Assembly (NCBI GenBank): GCA_963717085.1
Contig: CAVQVM010000002.1
Span: 62,001-126,000, forward strand
DNA length: 64,000 bases
Source of the DNA: DASQUK01 sp963717085
GTDB taxonomy: Bacteria; Actinomycetota; Acidimicrobiia; Acidimicrobiales; VFJN01
Reading direction: 5' to 3'
Positions 44,946-53,223 of the stretch are shown here, in pieces. How positions within the stretch are numbered: position 1 is the stretch's first letter; each line of letters begins with the position of its first letter. Made by a program: the position numbers and the translations under genes. The notes beneath the pieces are model-generated. The model was not told the origin of the DNA. It was given only the letters and a program-made list of their open reading frames with translations, and searched no databases.

Positions 44946-45794
44946 ATGATGTCCACCCGAACACGCCTCGTATCGCTCGGTCTCGTCGCCCTATTGCCCC
45001 TCGGCGCGGCGTGCGGCGACAACCCCGATTCCCCTCAGGCAGCCAGTTCGTCCACCACGACGGCAGGCGAGGCTGCAGTAGGCGACTCGGGACTTCCGCA
45101 GGGAGATGAACAGGTCGACCTGGACCCCACCGGCTTCAGCGTTGACATCGACAACAAGTACTGGCCCATGGAATCCGGCGCGCAGTGGACCTACCGCGAG
45201 GTCGATGAAGAGGGCAACGAGATGAACGTCGTGGTCACCGCCACCACCGAGACCAAAGAGATCGCCAATGGCGTCACCGCCCGCGTCGTGCGCGACACCG
45301 TCACCCAAGATGGCGCCTTGATCGAGGACACCTTCGACTGGTACGCCCAAGACGCCGACGGGAACATCTGGTACCTCGGCGAACAAACCGCTGAGTTCGA
45401 GAACGGCGAGATCACCACCACGGCCGGCTCCTTCGAGGCCGGCGTCGACGGCGCCCTGCCCGGCATCATCATGCCCGCCCACCCCCAGGACGGCATGCAG
45501 TATCGGCAGGAGTACTACAAGGGCGAAGCCGAGGACAATGGCGAGGTCCTCAGCACCGAAGAGCAAGCCGAGACGGCCTACGACCACTTCGAAGACGCCG
45601 TCTTGACCAAGGACACAATCACCATCGAACCCGACGTCCTCGAATACAAGCTCTACGCCCCCGACGTCGGCCCCGTCCTCGTCGTCGGCGTTTCGGGTGG
45701 CGGAGGCCGCGAGGAACTCGTCGCATTCGAAACCGTCAGCAACGAGCTCGCCAAGGCTGCTGGCACGACTCCGCTTGGCGAGAGCTACCGGTAG
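44946..45794 (+). CDS. Secreted lipoprotein paralogue, domain B type
   Basis: 282 residues. The signal peptide RLVSLGLVALLPLGAAC ends at the lipidated Cys, followed by a Ser/Thr-rich linker. The domain has SVDIDNKYWPMESGAQWTYR, FDWYAQDADGNIWYLGEQTA, GVDGALPGIIMPAHPQDGMQ and YKLYAPDVGPVLVVGVSGG, colinear with the C-terminal domain of the protein at 36222. Asp/Glu-rich overall. Predicted to sit on the outer face of the membrane; no catalytic motif recognised. Confidence 0.9.
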   Translation: MMSTRTRLVSLGLVALLPLGAACGDNPDSPQAASSSTTTAGEAAVGDSGLPQGDEQVDLDPTGFSVDIDNKYWPMESGAQWTYREVDEEGNEMNVVVTATTETKEIANGVTARVVRDTVTQDGALIEDTFDWYAQDADGNIWYLGEQTAEFENGEITTTAGSFEAGVDGALPGIIMPAHPQDGMQYRQEYYKGEAEDNGEVLSTEEQAETAYDHFEDAVLTKDTITIEPDVLEYKLYAPDVGPVLVVGVSGGGGREELVAFETVSNELAKAAGTTPLGESYR

Positions 45795-45845
45795 GCCCAA
45801 CCATTCGGCGCTCCGTCCTGCCGCTCCGCCCAGCGCGATCGGCTG

Positions 45846-45866
45846 TGGTGCCCCGGCAGGACTCGA
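45846..45866 (-). repeat. tRNA 3'-end-like fragment, possible attachment-site scar
   Basis: On the minus strand TTCGAGTCCTGCCGGGGCAC plus CA looks like the T loop, T stem 3' strand, acceptor strand and CCA end of a tRNA. The upstream half of a tRNA is absent, and one base seems missing compared with the normal spacing. Such isolated tRNA ends mark distal sites of integrated elements. A partner copy is not in the window. Confidence 0.45.
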
Positions 45867-45977
45867 ACGAATGTCCAAGGCGTCGGTTCCCGTCGCCAGC
45901 CTCGAGTTCTCAACCGAGAAGGTCGGTCATCTCGACCTCCAGGCCCGTTTGCAACACCTGGCGCACCAGCGCCGTCA

Positions 45978-46664
45978 ACAAGTCATTGTCACCGGAGGAG
46001 CCGGTAGTGGGCGGGTCTCCGCCGCCAGCACCAAGGTGTCATCGGCGGGGTCGTCGTAGCCGTCGATGACGTAGACCACCGCAGGGTGGCCGCTGGCTGA
46101 GCAGCGCAGGCGGGCGCGGCGGTCGTTGAGCAGCCGTTCGAGGGCCACGGCCCGGTCGAACAAGTCCAGTTCGTCGCAGCGCATCCTGGCCCAAGTGCCA
46201 GGCCGGTGGGAGGGACAGAAGTAGCAAGCGCTGCGCGGGGCACTGCAAGTCCGGCGCGGGCAGTGGGGGCGTCGCAGTGGGACCGGGACAGCTCGAGCTC
46301 AGGCAGGTAGTCGGGGGTCTCCCACGGTTGGGCCGTTTTGTGGTTGGCGCGGTGGACTCGTCGGTGGAGAGCCCCGACGGCGACGGTGGCGGGGTTGGTC
46401 CGGCTGGGGCCGTGCTGGCGGAGCCAGCGGCCAATGACCCGGATCTTGAAATCCAGCGTGCGGGAGCGGGTGGCGGGGGGCGCCTGTGTCGGGCATCGGC
46501 ACGGGGATGGGGAGTGACCGGGACCCGGGCTGGACCAGGCGGCCGTGCAGCGTTTCGACGGTGCCGCCGCGCCGAACCTTGTGCAACTCGTGCAGCTCGA
46601 TGCCGTGGTCGGTGGCATACGGCAGCGCCACATCGCGCACGTAGCGGCGCGTGGCGGGGTTCGC
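45978..46664 (-). pseudogene. PAPS-reductase-like protein, C-terminal part (interrupted gene)
   Basis: Minus strand: NPATRRYVRDVALPYATDHG, IELHELHKVRRGGTVETLHG, SRSLPIPVPMPDTGAP, then in other frames LDFKIRVIGRWLRQHG and CYFCPSHRPGTWARMRCDEL, DLFDRAVALERLLNDRR. This is the order found in phage- and island-borne phosphoadenosine-phosphosulfate-reductase-like proteins, including the CYFCP motif. At least two frameshifts are present. The N-terminus lies beyond the cyclase gene at 47564-47700. Confidence 0.75.
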
Positions 46665-46709
46665 CATGCCCGGCGACACGATCTGAATCGATCGCGATAA
46701 TGCCTCGCG

Positions 46710-47552
46710 ATGGCTGATCCGCAGGGCGGGCTCACGCTCCTGTTCACCGACATCGAGGGCTCGACCGTGCTCCTGCGCGAGCTCAAAGGGAGCTACGGCC
46801 TGCTGCTGCGAGTGCACCAGCGGATGCTCGAGCGATCGTTCGACGACCATCACGGCCGCTCGATGGGCAGCGAAGGCGACAGCCTGTTTTACGTGTTCCC
46901 GACCGCGAGGGACGCGGTGGCGGCGGCGGTGACGGCGCAGCAGCGAGTCGAGCACCACAGCTGGCCAGAAGGCGTTCGACTCAGGGTGCGGATCGGCATC
47001 CACCGCGGACCGGTGACGATCTCCGGCGGCGAGTACCTCGGCCTGACCGTCCACGAAGTTTCGCGGATCTGCGCCGTCGCCCACGGCGGCCAGATCGTTT
47101 GCTCGTGGGCGGTCGTTGACGTCCTCGGCCGCGACCACGCCGGAGCCGAGCTGCGCGACCTTGGCACGTTCGTCCTCCGCGGCTTTCCCGCCGGCACGCG
47201 CCTGTTCCAGGTGTGCGCGCCGGGTCTCGACGACGAGTTCCCCCCGCTCCGTGACACCGTCCGGGCGGGGGGCTGCCGGCTGTCGATCTGGTTCCGGCAG
47301 TCGGCGTCCACTAGCCCGACGCCACGTACACCGGAGTCGTTGGGGTTCGAGACGGTCACCGGCAGGCCGCTCGGTGCAGGCACGGACGTGGAGATCCTCC
47401 CGGCGGCCCCCGAGGCCAGTGGCGCCTTTCGCATTATCGTCACCAGAGACGGCCACGTCGAGGAGGAGTACGACGGCCTGACCATCGGGGGCCCCACCGA
47501 CGCCGCCACGGTCGTCAACGCCCATTCCCGCCTCATCCGCATCATTCCGTGA
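46710..47552 (+). CDS. Class III adenylate/guanylate cyclase-domain protein
   Basis: 280 residues. Cyclase domain with LLFTDIEGSTVLLREL (metal Asp14) and SMGSEGDSLFYVF (metal Asp57), then GIHRGPVTISGGEYLGLTVH and VSRICAVAHGGQIVCS. The substrate-specifying Lys is not at its usual place, and His replaces the common Asn before the transition-state Arg, so activity or substrate is uncertain. A C-terminal extension (residues 190-280) is unassigned. The gene fills almost all of a segment that splits the PAPS-reductase-like gene. Confidence 0.9.
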   Translation: MADPQGGLTLLFTDIEGSTVLLRELKGSYGLLLRVHQRMLERSFDDHHGRSMGSEGDSLFYVFPTARDAVAAAVTAQQRVEHHSWPEGVRLRVRIGIHRGPVTISGGEYLGLTVHEVSRICAVAHGGQIVCSWAVVDVLGRDHAGAELRDLGTFVLRGFPAGTRLFQVCAPGLDDEFPPLRDTVRAGGCRLSIWFRQSASTSPTPRTPESLGFETVTGRPLGAGTDVEILPAAPEASGAFRIIVTRDGHVEEEYDGLTIGGPTDAATVVNAHSRLIRIIP

Positions 47553-47563
47553 CGGCCCGCCGT

Positions 47564-47700
47564 GTTCGCTGTCGTCACCGACGTTGGCGAACAGGAACGT
47601 GCGGTAGTCGATGCGCCCTGCGCGGCCAGCACCAGGAGAGCGTTGGACTGAACGCCCCCGCCGGTGGCCCAGTGACCGAAGCCTCTCCGCCGGCGCAGTC
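47564..47700 (-). pseudogene. PAPS-reductase-like protein, N-terminal part (interrupted gene)
   Basis: Minus strand: GGGVQSNALLVLAAQG, then after a one-base loss RIDYRTFLFANVGDDSEH. This is the PP-loop-like start of the same family whose remainder begins NPATRRYVRDVA at 46664. The break falls between SEH and PAT, which are adjacent in the family. The word GCGAAC flanks both sides (46659-46664 and 47564-47569). Confidence 0.75.
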
Positions 47701-47849
47701 CTCGCCGTCGAGGCCGATGCAGTCGTCGCCCTCGGCCTGCCCGGTCGCCAGGTAGCAGGAGCCGTCCTCGTTGGCGCGAATCTGGTCGCGAGTCGCTCCG
47801 ATCCCGCCCCCGCGGATTCGGCAAGAGGAGACGGTTCCGCCGGGCGGCT
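47701..47849. other. Remnant sequence upstream of the interrupted gene
   Basis: A minus frame RDQIRANEDGSCYLATGQAE suggests a further decayed protein end, not assignable. Confidence 0.3.
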
Positions 47850-50774
47850 TCAAGCGACCATGGGCATGGCGTGCATGGCGGCAAACAGGGATTGCCCTTG
47901 GGCCTGCGCGTCGCCTCCGGCTAGCACCAGCGTGCGTGCCTGCTGGTAGCGGCAGCCAGGCCCGAGCGCGGCCGCGATCGCTGGGAGACTGGCCCGGTCG
48001 CCGGCGGCTAGAGCCTCGGCCCGGTCGACGATGGCCGCGGCGATCCGGTTGCCGGCACTGATGCCCCGGGCCCGGTCGAGGCGCTCCGCCCGGTCGCCCT
48101 CGTCGACATGGTCGTCGAGCACCGCGGCTTCGGCCCATAGCGCGGCGTACCACTGCCGCCACACCCCGGCGTGCCACTCGTCGGGCGTTTCGGGATCGGC
48201 AGCGAGGGCCACCACCACCTCGGGGGCCGCGCCGCGGTGCAACGCCAGGACGGCGTCGAAGACCGCCTTGTAGACGACGGGGTCGCTCGCGGGCTTGTTG
48301 CGGCGCATGGCCACCGCGACACTCATCCACCCGCGTCGGGCGTCGTCGTTGCCGCGAAGGCCCTCGACCAGAGCGGCGGCCTCGGCAGTGACCGCGAAGC
48401 CGCCTAGTGCGGGCCGGCCTGCCCGCTCCCACCCCGCCCTGAAGTGGCCGCCCAGTTCGACGGCCTCGTCGAGATCACCGGCCAGTGCCGCCCGGACTAG
48501 CAGCCAGTCGACCGCCAGGTGCGTCTCCTCGCGGTGGAAAGGCAGGTCGTGGCGCTGCTGGGCGTAGAGCAGGGCGGTGGCCAGGTCGCCGGCACCGATG
48601 CTGGTCAGCGAAGCCATGTGGAGGGCGTCGGAGTACTCGAACGCAAGGTCTGGCCGGGGCATCTGCGGCGCCAGTAGTTCGATGCGCCGGATCGAGGTGG
48701 CCGCGGCCACGCGCACGTCGCCCCGGCGCAGTTGCTGCACGGTCATCTGGTCGAGTGCGGCGCTCTCGAGCCGCACATCACCCACGTGCCGGGCGAGCTC
48801 GACGGCCCGATCGGTGTGGGCTCGGGAGTGGGGCCAGAGGCCGCAGGCACCGCTGCCGGCCTCGACCGTCAGAATGGCCGCCTCGACCTGGGCATCCTCG
48901 CCGTCCAGAGCGCGAGCCTCGTTCAACAGGTCGAGGATCATGGTCGCATGCGGCAACTCGGCCATGATGCCGGGCGAGCGGTCGAGGAGCTCGGCGGCGC
49001 GGGTCAGGTCGAGGGCGGCACCGCGCTTGTCGTCAGCTCGCCGGCCGGCGTCGGCGGCGGCCCGGAACAGCCGGAACGCGTCGTCGCCGGCCAACCGCGA
49101 CAACGCCACCTCGGCGGCCAGCCTCAGGAGGCCGGCCGCGTCGGCGTCGGCGGCCAAGTCGGCGGCCTGCTCATAGCGGTGCTGTGATTCGTTGGACATC
49201 CCGCGGGCGGAGGTCAGCTCGGCCAGCCCGACGGCCAGCTCGCAGGCCTCGGCCCGCCGGGTGGGCTCGGCGGCGGCCCACTGCAGCGCCGCCCGCAGCT
49301 CGTCGGCCGATGCCACGAAACCCGCCTCGAACGCCTGGCTGGGCCCTGTGGCGGCGCCGGTCGTAGCGGCTGCCTCGGCGGCCAGGGCGGTTGCCGTTGT
49401 CTGGCACCAGCGGAGATGGCGGTCGCGGACACTGCTGTCCTCGCCGACCTCATCGAGGCGTTCAGCGCCGTATTGGCGGATCGTTTCGAGCATGCGGTAG
49501 CGGGTGCCGGTCGACGAGGCGACCACGACCAGCAGGCTCTGGTCGGCGAGGTGGGCCAATGACTCCGCGATCGCGCCGACCTCGAGGGGTGCCGGCTCGA
49601 CCACCACCGCGGCCGCGGCCTCGGCGGTGAACGGCGTCGCGAACGCCGACGTCTGCCGCAGAACCGCCTGGTCGGCTGGCGTGAGCAGCTCGTAGCTCCA
49701 GTCCAGCGCCGAACGCAGCGACCGGTGCCGCTCGTCGAGGCGGGGACCACCGGTCAGCAGCCGCAGCCGGTCAGCCAGCGACGCCTCCAGCCCGTCGAGG
49801 CCGCGGGTGGCCAGGCGGGCCGCGGCGAGCTCGATGGCCAGGGCGTTGCCGTCGAGGGCGCCGCAAATGGCGGCAATCCGCCGGCAGTCGTCGCCTGACT
49901 CGGGCGACCAACCCACCATTGCGGCACGGTCCAGGAACAACGCCACCGCGTCGCCCTGGTCCGCATCGCCGCCCGACCGATCACCGTCAGGCCGATGGGC
50001 CGCGTCACCGTCGCTGTTCGTCGCACCCCAAGCGTGCGATAGGCCGGGGACGATGAAGACCCATTCGAACGGCACCCCCAGACGGGCCTGGCTGGTGAGC
50101 AGGACCGTCACCCGGGGGCAGCTGGTCAGCAGCCGTTCGACCAGCTCGCCGACGCCGTCGATCAGGTGCTCGCAGTTGTCGAGCACGAGCAGCGCCTCGG
50201 CCTCCGCGAGCCGCCCGAGCACGGTCTCGGTTGGCGACCGTCCGAACTGCTCGCCAAACCCGAGCACCTCGGCCACCGCGGCGCCGATCATCGCCGGATC
50301 GGTCACCGGGACAAGGTCGACATACCACGCGCCCTGGGTGTAGCGGTCGGTGACATCGGCTGCCACGGCCAGCGCCAGCCGGGTCTTGCCCACGCCACCC
50401 GGGCCGACCGCGGTCACCAGGCGATGCTCCACCAGCGCCTCGGCCAGCGCCGTCCGCTCGGCGCTGCGGCCCACGAACGAGGTGAGCGGCGCAGGCAGGG
50501 AGTGTGGTTCCGACGCGGCAGCAGGTCGCGGCGAAGGCTCGGGCTCGGCGCTGCCGGGAGGGGACGCCGGCGTCGTCGTCGTCACGGCCGCGAGCGCCCG
50601 GCGGTCGGGGGCGTCGAGCTTGCGGAGCAGCGACGAGACATGGCTCTCCACGGTGCGGACCGAGATGAACAGGCGGGCCGCGATCTCGGCGTTGGTCAGA
50701 TGCTCGCCGACAAGCGCGAGCACCTCAGCCTCGCGCTCGGACACCCCCGCCTCGATCGGCACCTGAGGATCCAC
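47850..50774 (-). CDS. LuxR-type regulator with N-terminal HTH and AfsR-like ATPase
   Basis: 974 residues from GTG 50774. Unlike LAL proteins the LuxR HTH is first (VSEREAEVLALVGEHLTNAE, TVESHVSSLLRKLDAPDRRA). It is followed by a proline-rich linker and an NB-ARC/STAND ATPase: SFVGRSAERTALAEAL, Walker A TAVGPGGVGKTRLALAV, Walker B EALLVLDNCEHLIDGVG, and the winged-helix DGNALAIELAAARLATRG region. A long TPR-like C-terminus follows. Such proteins activate transcription when a ligand binds the repeat domain. Confidence 0.95.
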   Translation of the reverse strand: MDPQVPIEAGVSEREAEVLALVGEHLTNAEIAARLFISVRTVESHVSSLLRKLDAPDRRALAAVTTTTPASPPGSAEPEPSPRPAAASEPHSLPAPLTSFVGRSAERTALAEALVEHRLVTAVGPGGVGKTRLALAVAADVTDRYTQGAWYVDLVPVTDPAMIGAAVAEVLGFGEQFGRSPTETVLGRLAEAEALLVLDNCEHLIDGVGELVERLLTSCPRVTVLLTSQARLGVPFEWVFIVPGLSHAWGATNSDGDAAHRPDGDRSGGDADQGDAVALFLDRAAMVGWSPESGDDCRRIAAICGALDGNALAIELAAARLATRGLDGLEASLADRLRLLTGGPRLDERHRSLRSALDWSYELLTPADQAVLRQTSAFATPFTAEAAAAVVVEPAPLEVGAIAESLAHLADQSLLVVVASSTGTRYRMLETIRQYGAERLDEVGEDSSVRDRHLRWCQTTATALAAEAAATTGAATGPSQAFEAGFVASADELRAALQWAAAEPTRRAEACELAVGLAELTSARGMSNESQHRYEQAADLAADADAAGLLRLAAEVALSRLAGDDAFRLFRAAADAGRRADDKRGAALDLTRAAELLDRSPGIMAELPHATMILDLLNEARALDGEDAQVEAAILTVEAGSGACGLWPHSRAHTDRAVELARHVGDVRLESAALDQMTVQQLRRGDVRVAAATSIRRIELLAPQMPRPDLAFEYSDALHMASLTSIGAGDLATALLYAQQRHDLPFHREETHLAVDWLLVRAALAGDLDEAVELGGHFRAGWERAGRPALGGFAVTAEAAALVEGLRGNDDARRGWMSVAVAMRRNKPASDPVVYKAVFDAVLALHRGAAPEVVVALAADPETPDEWHAGVWRQWYAALWAEAAVLDDHVDEGDRAERLDRARGISAGNRIAAAIVDRAEALAAGDRASLPAIAAALGPGCRYQQARTLVLAGGDAQAQGQSLFAAMHAMPMVA

Positions 50775-51265
50775 GTACAGAGCCTGCCCGCTGGTCGCCG
50801 CCGCTCCAACCCCTGCGGCGCGCGGAATTGATCACCGCAGCGGAAGTGTTCTGTCGGCTCGCACAGCTCATCGCGGGCCGACAGACGCGTGGGTGGGATC
50901 GCCAGCGGTCTCGTCGATCGTTTCTCGGCGAACAATGTCGGGGTCGACGTTGCGAGGGGTGTGTCCCAGAACGACCGCGCTCGACGGGTCGCACACTCGA
51001 TGCCGTTGCACACCGATACCGCCCCAGGGCGATTCGCTCGTCGGGGCTCGAACAGTGGAGTCCCACTGCGGCATCGGCGCCCACGTCCCCGAGGGCCTCG
51101 ACCATCCCGTCGGCGGCCACCAACACCGTGAAGTCGTCGGCCAGACTGGGTCCCAGGATCGGCCCAGGAAGGCGGTTATTGAGCCAGTTGGCTGATGTAT
51201 CGACGCGCGTGGGGGACGAAGATGGGCAGTCGCCGACGCAGGTGTTCACCTCAGAAGGACCACCG
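50775..51265. other. Intergenic region, nothing recognised
   Basis: About 490 bp between the divergent LuxR and DUF1579-like genes. Frames on both strands lack recognisable motifs. It must contain both promoters. Confidence 0.45.
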
Positions 51266-51739
51266 ATGACCGAGACCGACGCGCAACCTCCCGCACCCGA
51301 CCCGGCGCTTCGTCGCCTAGAGCCGCTCGTCGGGGACTGGTCGATGACGGGCAACCTCGTCGGCTCGTCGGAGGACAACATCGTCGGCCGAGCTTCGTTC
51401 CGCTGGCTGGAAGGCGGCTTCTTCCTCCAACAGGACATCGAGATCGACTTCGCCGGCCAGTTCCAGGTCAAGAGCCACGAACTGATCGGATACGACCCGG
51501 AGACCGGGGCGTTCGCCTCGCACGTCTACTCCAACATGTCACCCACGCCGCTTCCCTACGGGTGGGACCTGCGCGACAACAAGCTCCGCATCTCGGTCTC
51601 CCATGGCCCATTGGATGCGACGTTCGAGGGAACGATCTCAGACGACGGCTCCACCTTCTCGGGCGGCTGGCGGCCGAATCCCGGCGCCGACGAGACCATC
51701 AACGTCGCCTATGACGTCCGCGGTACCCGCCTGCCGTGA
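51266..51739 (+). CDS. DUF1579-like lipocalin-fold protein
   Basis: 157 residues, AGAAGGA ribosome site. LRRLEPLVGDWSMTGNLVGS at the start, then beta-rich segments (ASFRWLEGGFFLQQDIEID, HELIGYDPETGAFASHVYSN, FEGTISDDGSTFSGGWRPNP). This pattern, a GxW near the N-terminus and a 10-strand barrel, matches DUF1579/THAP4-like domains. No signal peptide. Role unknown; ligand binding is likely. Confidence 0.8.
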   Translation: MTETDAQPPAPDPALRRLEPLVGDWSMTGNLVGSSEDNIVGRASFRWLEGGFFLQQDIEIDFAGQFQVKSHELIGYDPETGAFASHVYSNMSPTPLPYGWDLRDNKLRISVSHGPLDATFEGTISDDGSTFSGGWRPNPGADETINVAYDVRGTRLP

Positions 51740-51961
51740 GGCGCCGGCACGGACGACGCTCACACTGGACTGAGCGGGTGGCCCCCACAGCGCGGGTAGA
51801 TCAACCGACGGCCACCGGACAGCTCAGTTCGCCGCCACCGCGCAGGATCTCACGGCCGCCGACAGGTTGTCGTCAGCGGCACCCTGACGCCGGGCGCGTC
51901 GGGATCACTTCGCAGGCCGGGGACAGTGCCTCAGACGTCTCGTGAACGCTTCTATCGTCCC
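51740..51961. other. Spacer upstream of the RHH operon
   Basis: No gene seen. The promoter of the RHH operon must be at its right end, next to the palindrome at 51962. Confidence 0.4.
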
Positions 51962-51981
51962 GATGCTAGGGTGCTAGCATC
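51962..51981. promoter_or_regulatory. Perfect inverted repeat, probable RHH operator
   Basis: GATGCTAG (51962-51969) and CTAGCATC (51974-51981) are exact inverted repeats around GGTG, 5 bp before the RHH start codon. Position and symmetry fit an autoregulatory operator of a ribbon-helix-helix dimer pair. Confidence 0.75.
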
Positions 51982-51986
51982 CTTGC

Positions 51987-52157
51987 ATGCGTCGGGACGA
52001 GGTGAAGCAGTTCAACGTGTACCTCCCGGTCGACTTGATCCGCGAGGTCAAGCATCACGCCATCGATACGGAGCGGTCGCTGTCGGCGCTGGTGGCCGAT
52101 GCGTTGCGCGCCTACCTAGACGCCCAGCGACAGTTGACAGAGCAAAGGAGGAGCTGA
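51987..52157 (+). CDS. CopG/ribbon-helix-helix regulator (56 residues)
   Basis: Starts MRRDEVKQFNVYLPVDLIRE: QFNVYLP is the DNA-contacting beta strand, followed by helix A (DLIREVKHHAIDTE) and helix B (SLSALVADALRAYLDA), with an S-x-S turn. This is a full-length RHH domain. Its TGA overlaps the next ATG (ATGA-type), so it is translated with the VOC gene. An inverted repeat sits immediately upstream. It resembles an antitoxin in size, but the downstream genes are not known toxins. Confidence 0.85.
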   Translation: MRRDEVKQFNVYLPVDLIREVKHHAIDTERSLSALVADALRAYLDAQRQLTEQRRS

Positions 52158-52507
52158 TGGCTACCGAGGGCATTGAAGGCATCTATGTCGAGACGCACAA
52201 CTGGGGGAGGACCGCCAAGTTCTTCCGGGAGCTCGGCTTCGAGATCGAGTTCGAGACCGATCATGGTTCGGGCATGCTGCGGTGCGGCGACGGACCCTAC
52301 GTGTTCGTCGAGGAGCTGCCGGCCGACCACCCCCTGGGGCTGCAGGTCCTGGTGCGGGTCAGCGACGCCGCGACCTGCCGTCCGGGGCCACCGGTGGAGG
52401 TGGTGAAGCCGTTCGAAGAGACCCACTGGGGTACCCAGGAGATGCATGTGCGGGATCCGGATGGTCGTGTCTGGAGCCTGCAGGCACCCCCAGAGGTGCA
52501 GCAGTGA
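52157..52507 (+). CDS. VOC-superfamily (glyoxalase/bleomycin-resistance-like) protein
   Basis: 116 residues; AAGGAGGAG inside the RHH 3' end is its ribosome site. Two beta-alpha-beta-beta-beta units: GIYVETHNWGRTAKFFRELG with FEIEFETDHGSGMLRCGDG, and LQVLVRVSDAATC with THWGTQEMHVRDPDGRVWSL. The metal-site residues His/Glu are partly recognisable (E at EMHVRDPDG). Could be a lyase, dioxygenase or binding protein. Coupled by overlap to genes on both sides. Confidence 0.88.
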   Translation: MATEGIEGIYVETHNWGRTAKFFRELGFEIEFETDHGSGMLRCGDGPYVFVEELPADHPLGLQVLVRVSDAATCRPGPPVEVVKPFEETHWGTQEMHVRDPDGRVWSLQAPPEVQQ

Positions 52508-52872
52508 CCAACATGGATCGGCTCGAGGAGGTCGTCGCCCGGCTCCCGCAGGCGGAGCGGGTCGATGTCGAGGCGTGGGATGGAGAGCCCACCTTCCGCG
52601 TGAATGGCAAGACGTTCATCTTCAGCGCGCCCGACGCGGACAGCATCAGCGTCAAGCTGCCCAAGGAGGAAGCTGCCGCGGTCGTGGCGACCGATCCCAA
52701 CGCCGCGCCGACGGGCTACGGGTTGGGCCGACACGGCTGGATCTCGGTAACCATCCCGGCCACCACCAGCGGCACGCGGTGGAGCGAGATCGAGGAGTGG
52801 ATCCGCACCTCCTACACGCTGATCGCACCGAAGACGCTGGCCCGAGCGGTCCTAGAGGAGGACGATCCATAG
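52504..52872 (+). CDS. MmcQ/YjbR family DNA-binding-like protein
   Basis: 122 residues from GTG 52504 (GTGA overlap). RVDVEAWDGEPTFRVNGKTF, SVKLPKEEAAAVVATDPNAA, GRHGWISVTIPATTSG and EEWIRTSYTLIAPKTLARAV are the colinear motifs of the YjbR (CyaY-like fold) family. Biochemical role unknown. Last gene of the three-gene RHH operon, followed by a hairpin terminator. Confidence 0.9.
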   Translation: MTNMDRLEEVVARLPQAERVDVEAWDGEPTFRVNGKTFIFSAPDADSISVKLPKEEAAAVVATDPNAAPTGYGLGRHGWISVTIPATTSGTRWSEIEEWIRTSYTLIAPKTLARAVLEEDDP

Positions 52873-52941
52873 GGGACTCCTCCTCTTCGTCAGAGGGTTG
52901 GCTCTGAGGACCCCGAGTCTGGAACGACTCGGTCCTCACGG

Positions 52942-52960
52942 GGAGCGGAGGCCCCGCTCC
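52942..52960 (+). terminator. Hairpin after the RHH operon
   Basis: GGAGCGG (52942-52948) and CCGCTCC (52954-52960) with a 5-base loop, followed by TTCATC. A weaker GAGTC/GACTC hairpin precedes it. It lies between the convergent YjbR and DUF1059 genes. Confidence 0.65.
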
Positions 52961-52986
52961 TTCATCACATCAGATATGGCGCGCGG

Positions 52987-53223
52987 TCAGTCCTCGGGGA
53001 GTGCGGCGAAGTTCCGTTTGGCGGCGCGGTACCAGCCCATCCCTGAGATCGGGTGCTTCCAGCGGCCCTTCATCTCTTTGAGGGCGGGGCCGTGCGCGCT
53101 GTCACCACCGGCCACCATCTCCTTGAGGTGCCGATCTTGGGCCTTGATGACCTCGTCGGCGGTTTGACCTTGGTGTTGGTGGTCGCATGGCCCACCGAGT
53201 TGCTTGCATGTCATCGTTTTCAT
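52987..53223 (-). CDS. DUF1059 family small protein
   Basis: 78 residues from ATG 53223. MKTMTCKQLGGPCDHQHQGQ is the family's Cys/His N-terminus (CxxLGG.CD), followed by TADEVIKAQDRHLKEMVAGG. The unusual C-terminal half, ALKEMKGRWKHPISGMGWYR, is longer than many DUF1059 proteins. The Cys and His residues may bind a metal. Convergent with the RHH operon. Confidence 0.88.
   Translation of the reverse strand: MKTMTCKQLGGPCDHQHQGQTADEVIKAQDRHLKEMVAGGDSAHGPALKEMKGRWKHPISGMGWYRAAKRNFAALPED

Noticed and set aside
50725..51471. Minus-strand 248-codon frame upstream of the LuxR/ATPase gene
   Set aside because: It overlaps the DUF1579-like gene in antisense and lacks any conserved segment.
51987..52872. 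Classical toxin-antitoxin system
   Set aside because: The RHH protein and operator fit an antitoxin, but VOC and YjbR proteins are not known toxins; kept as an operon of unknown role instead.
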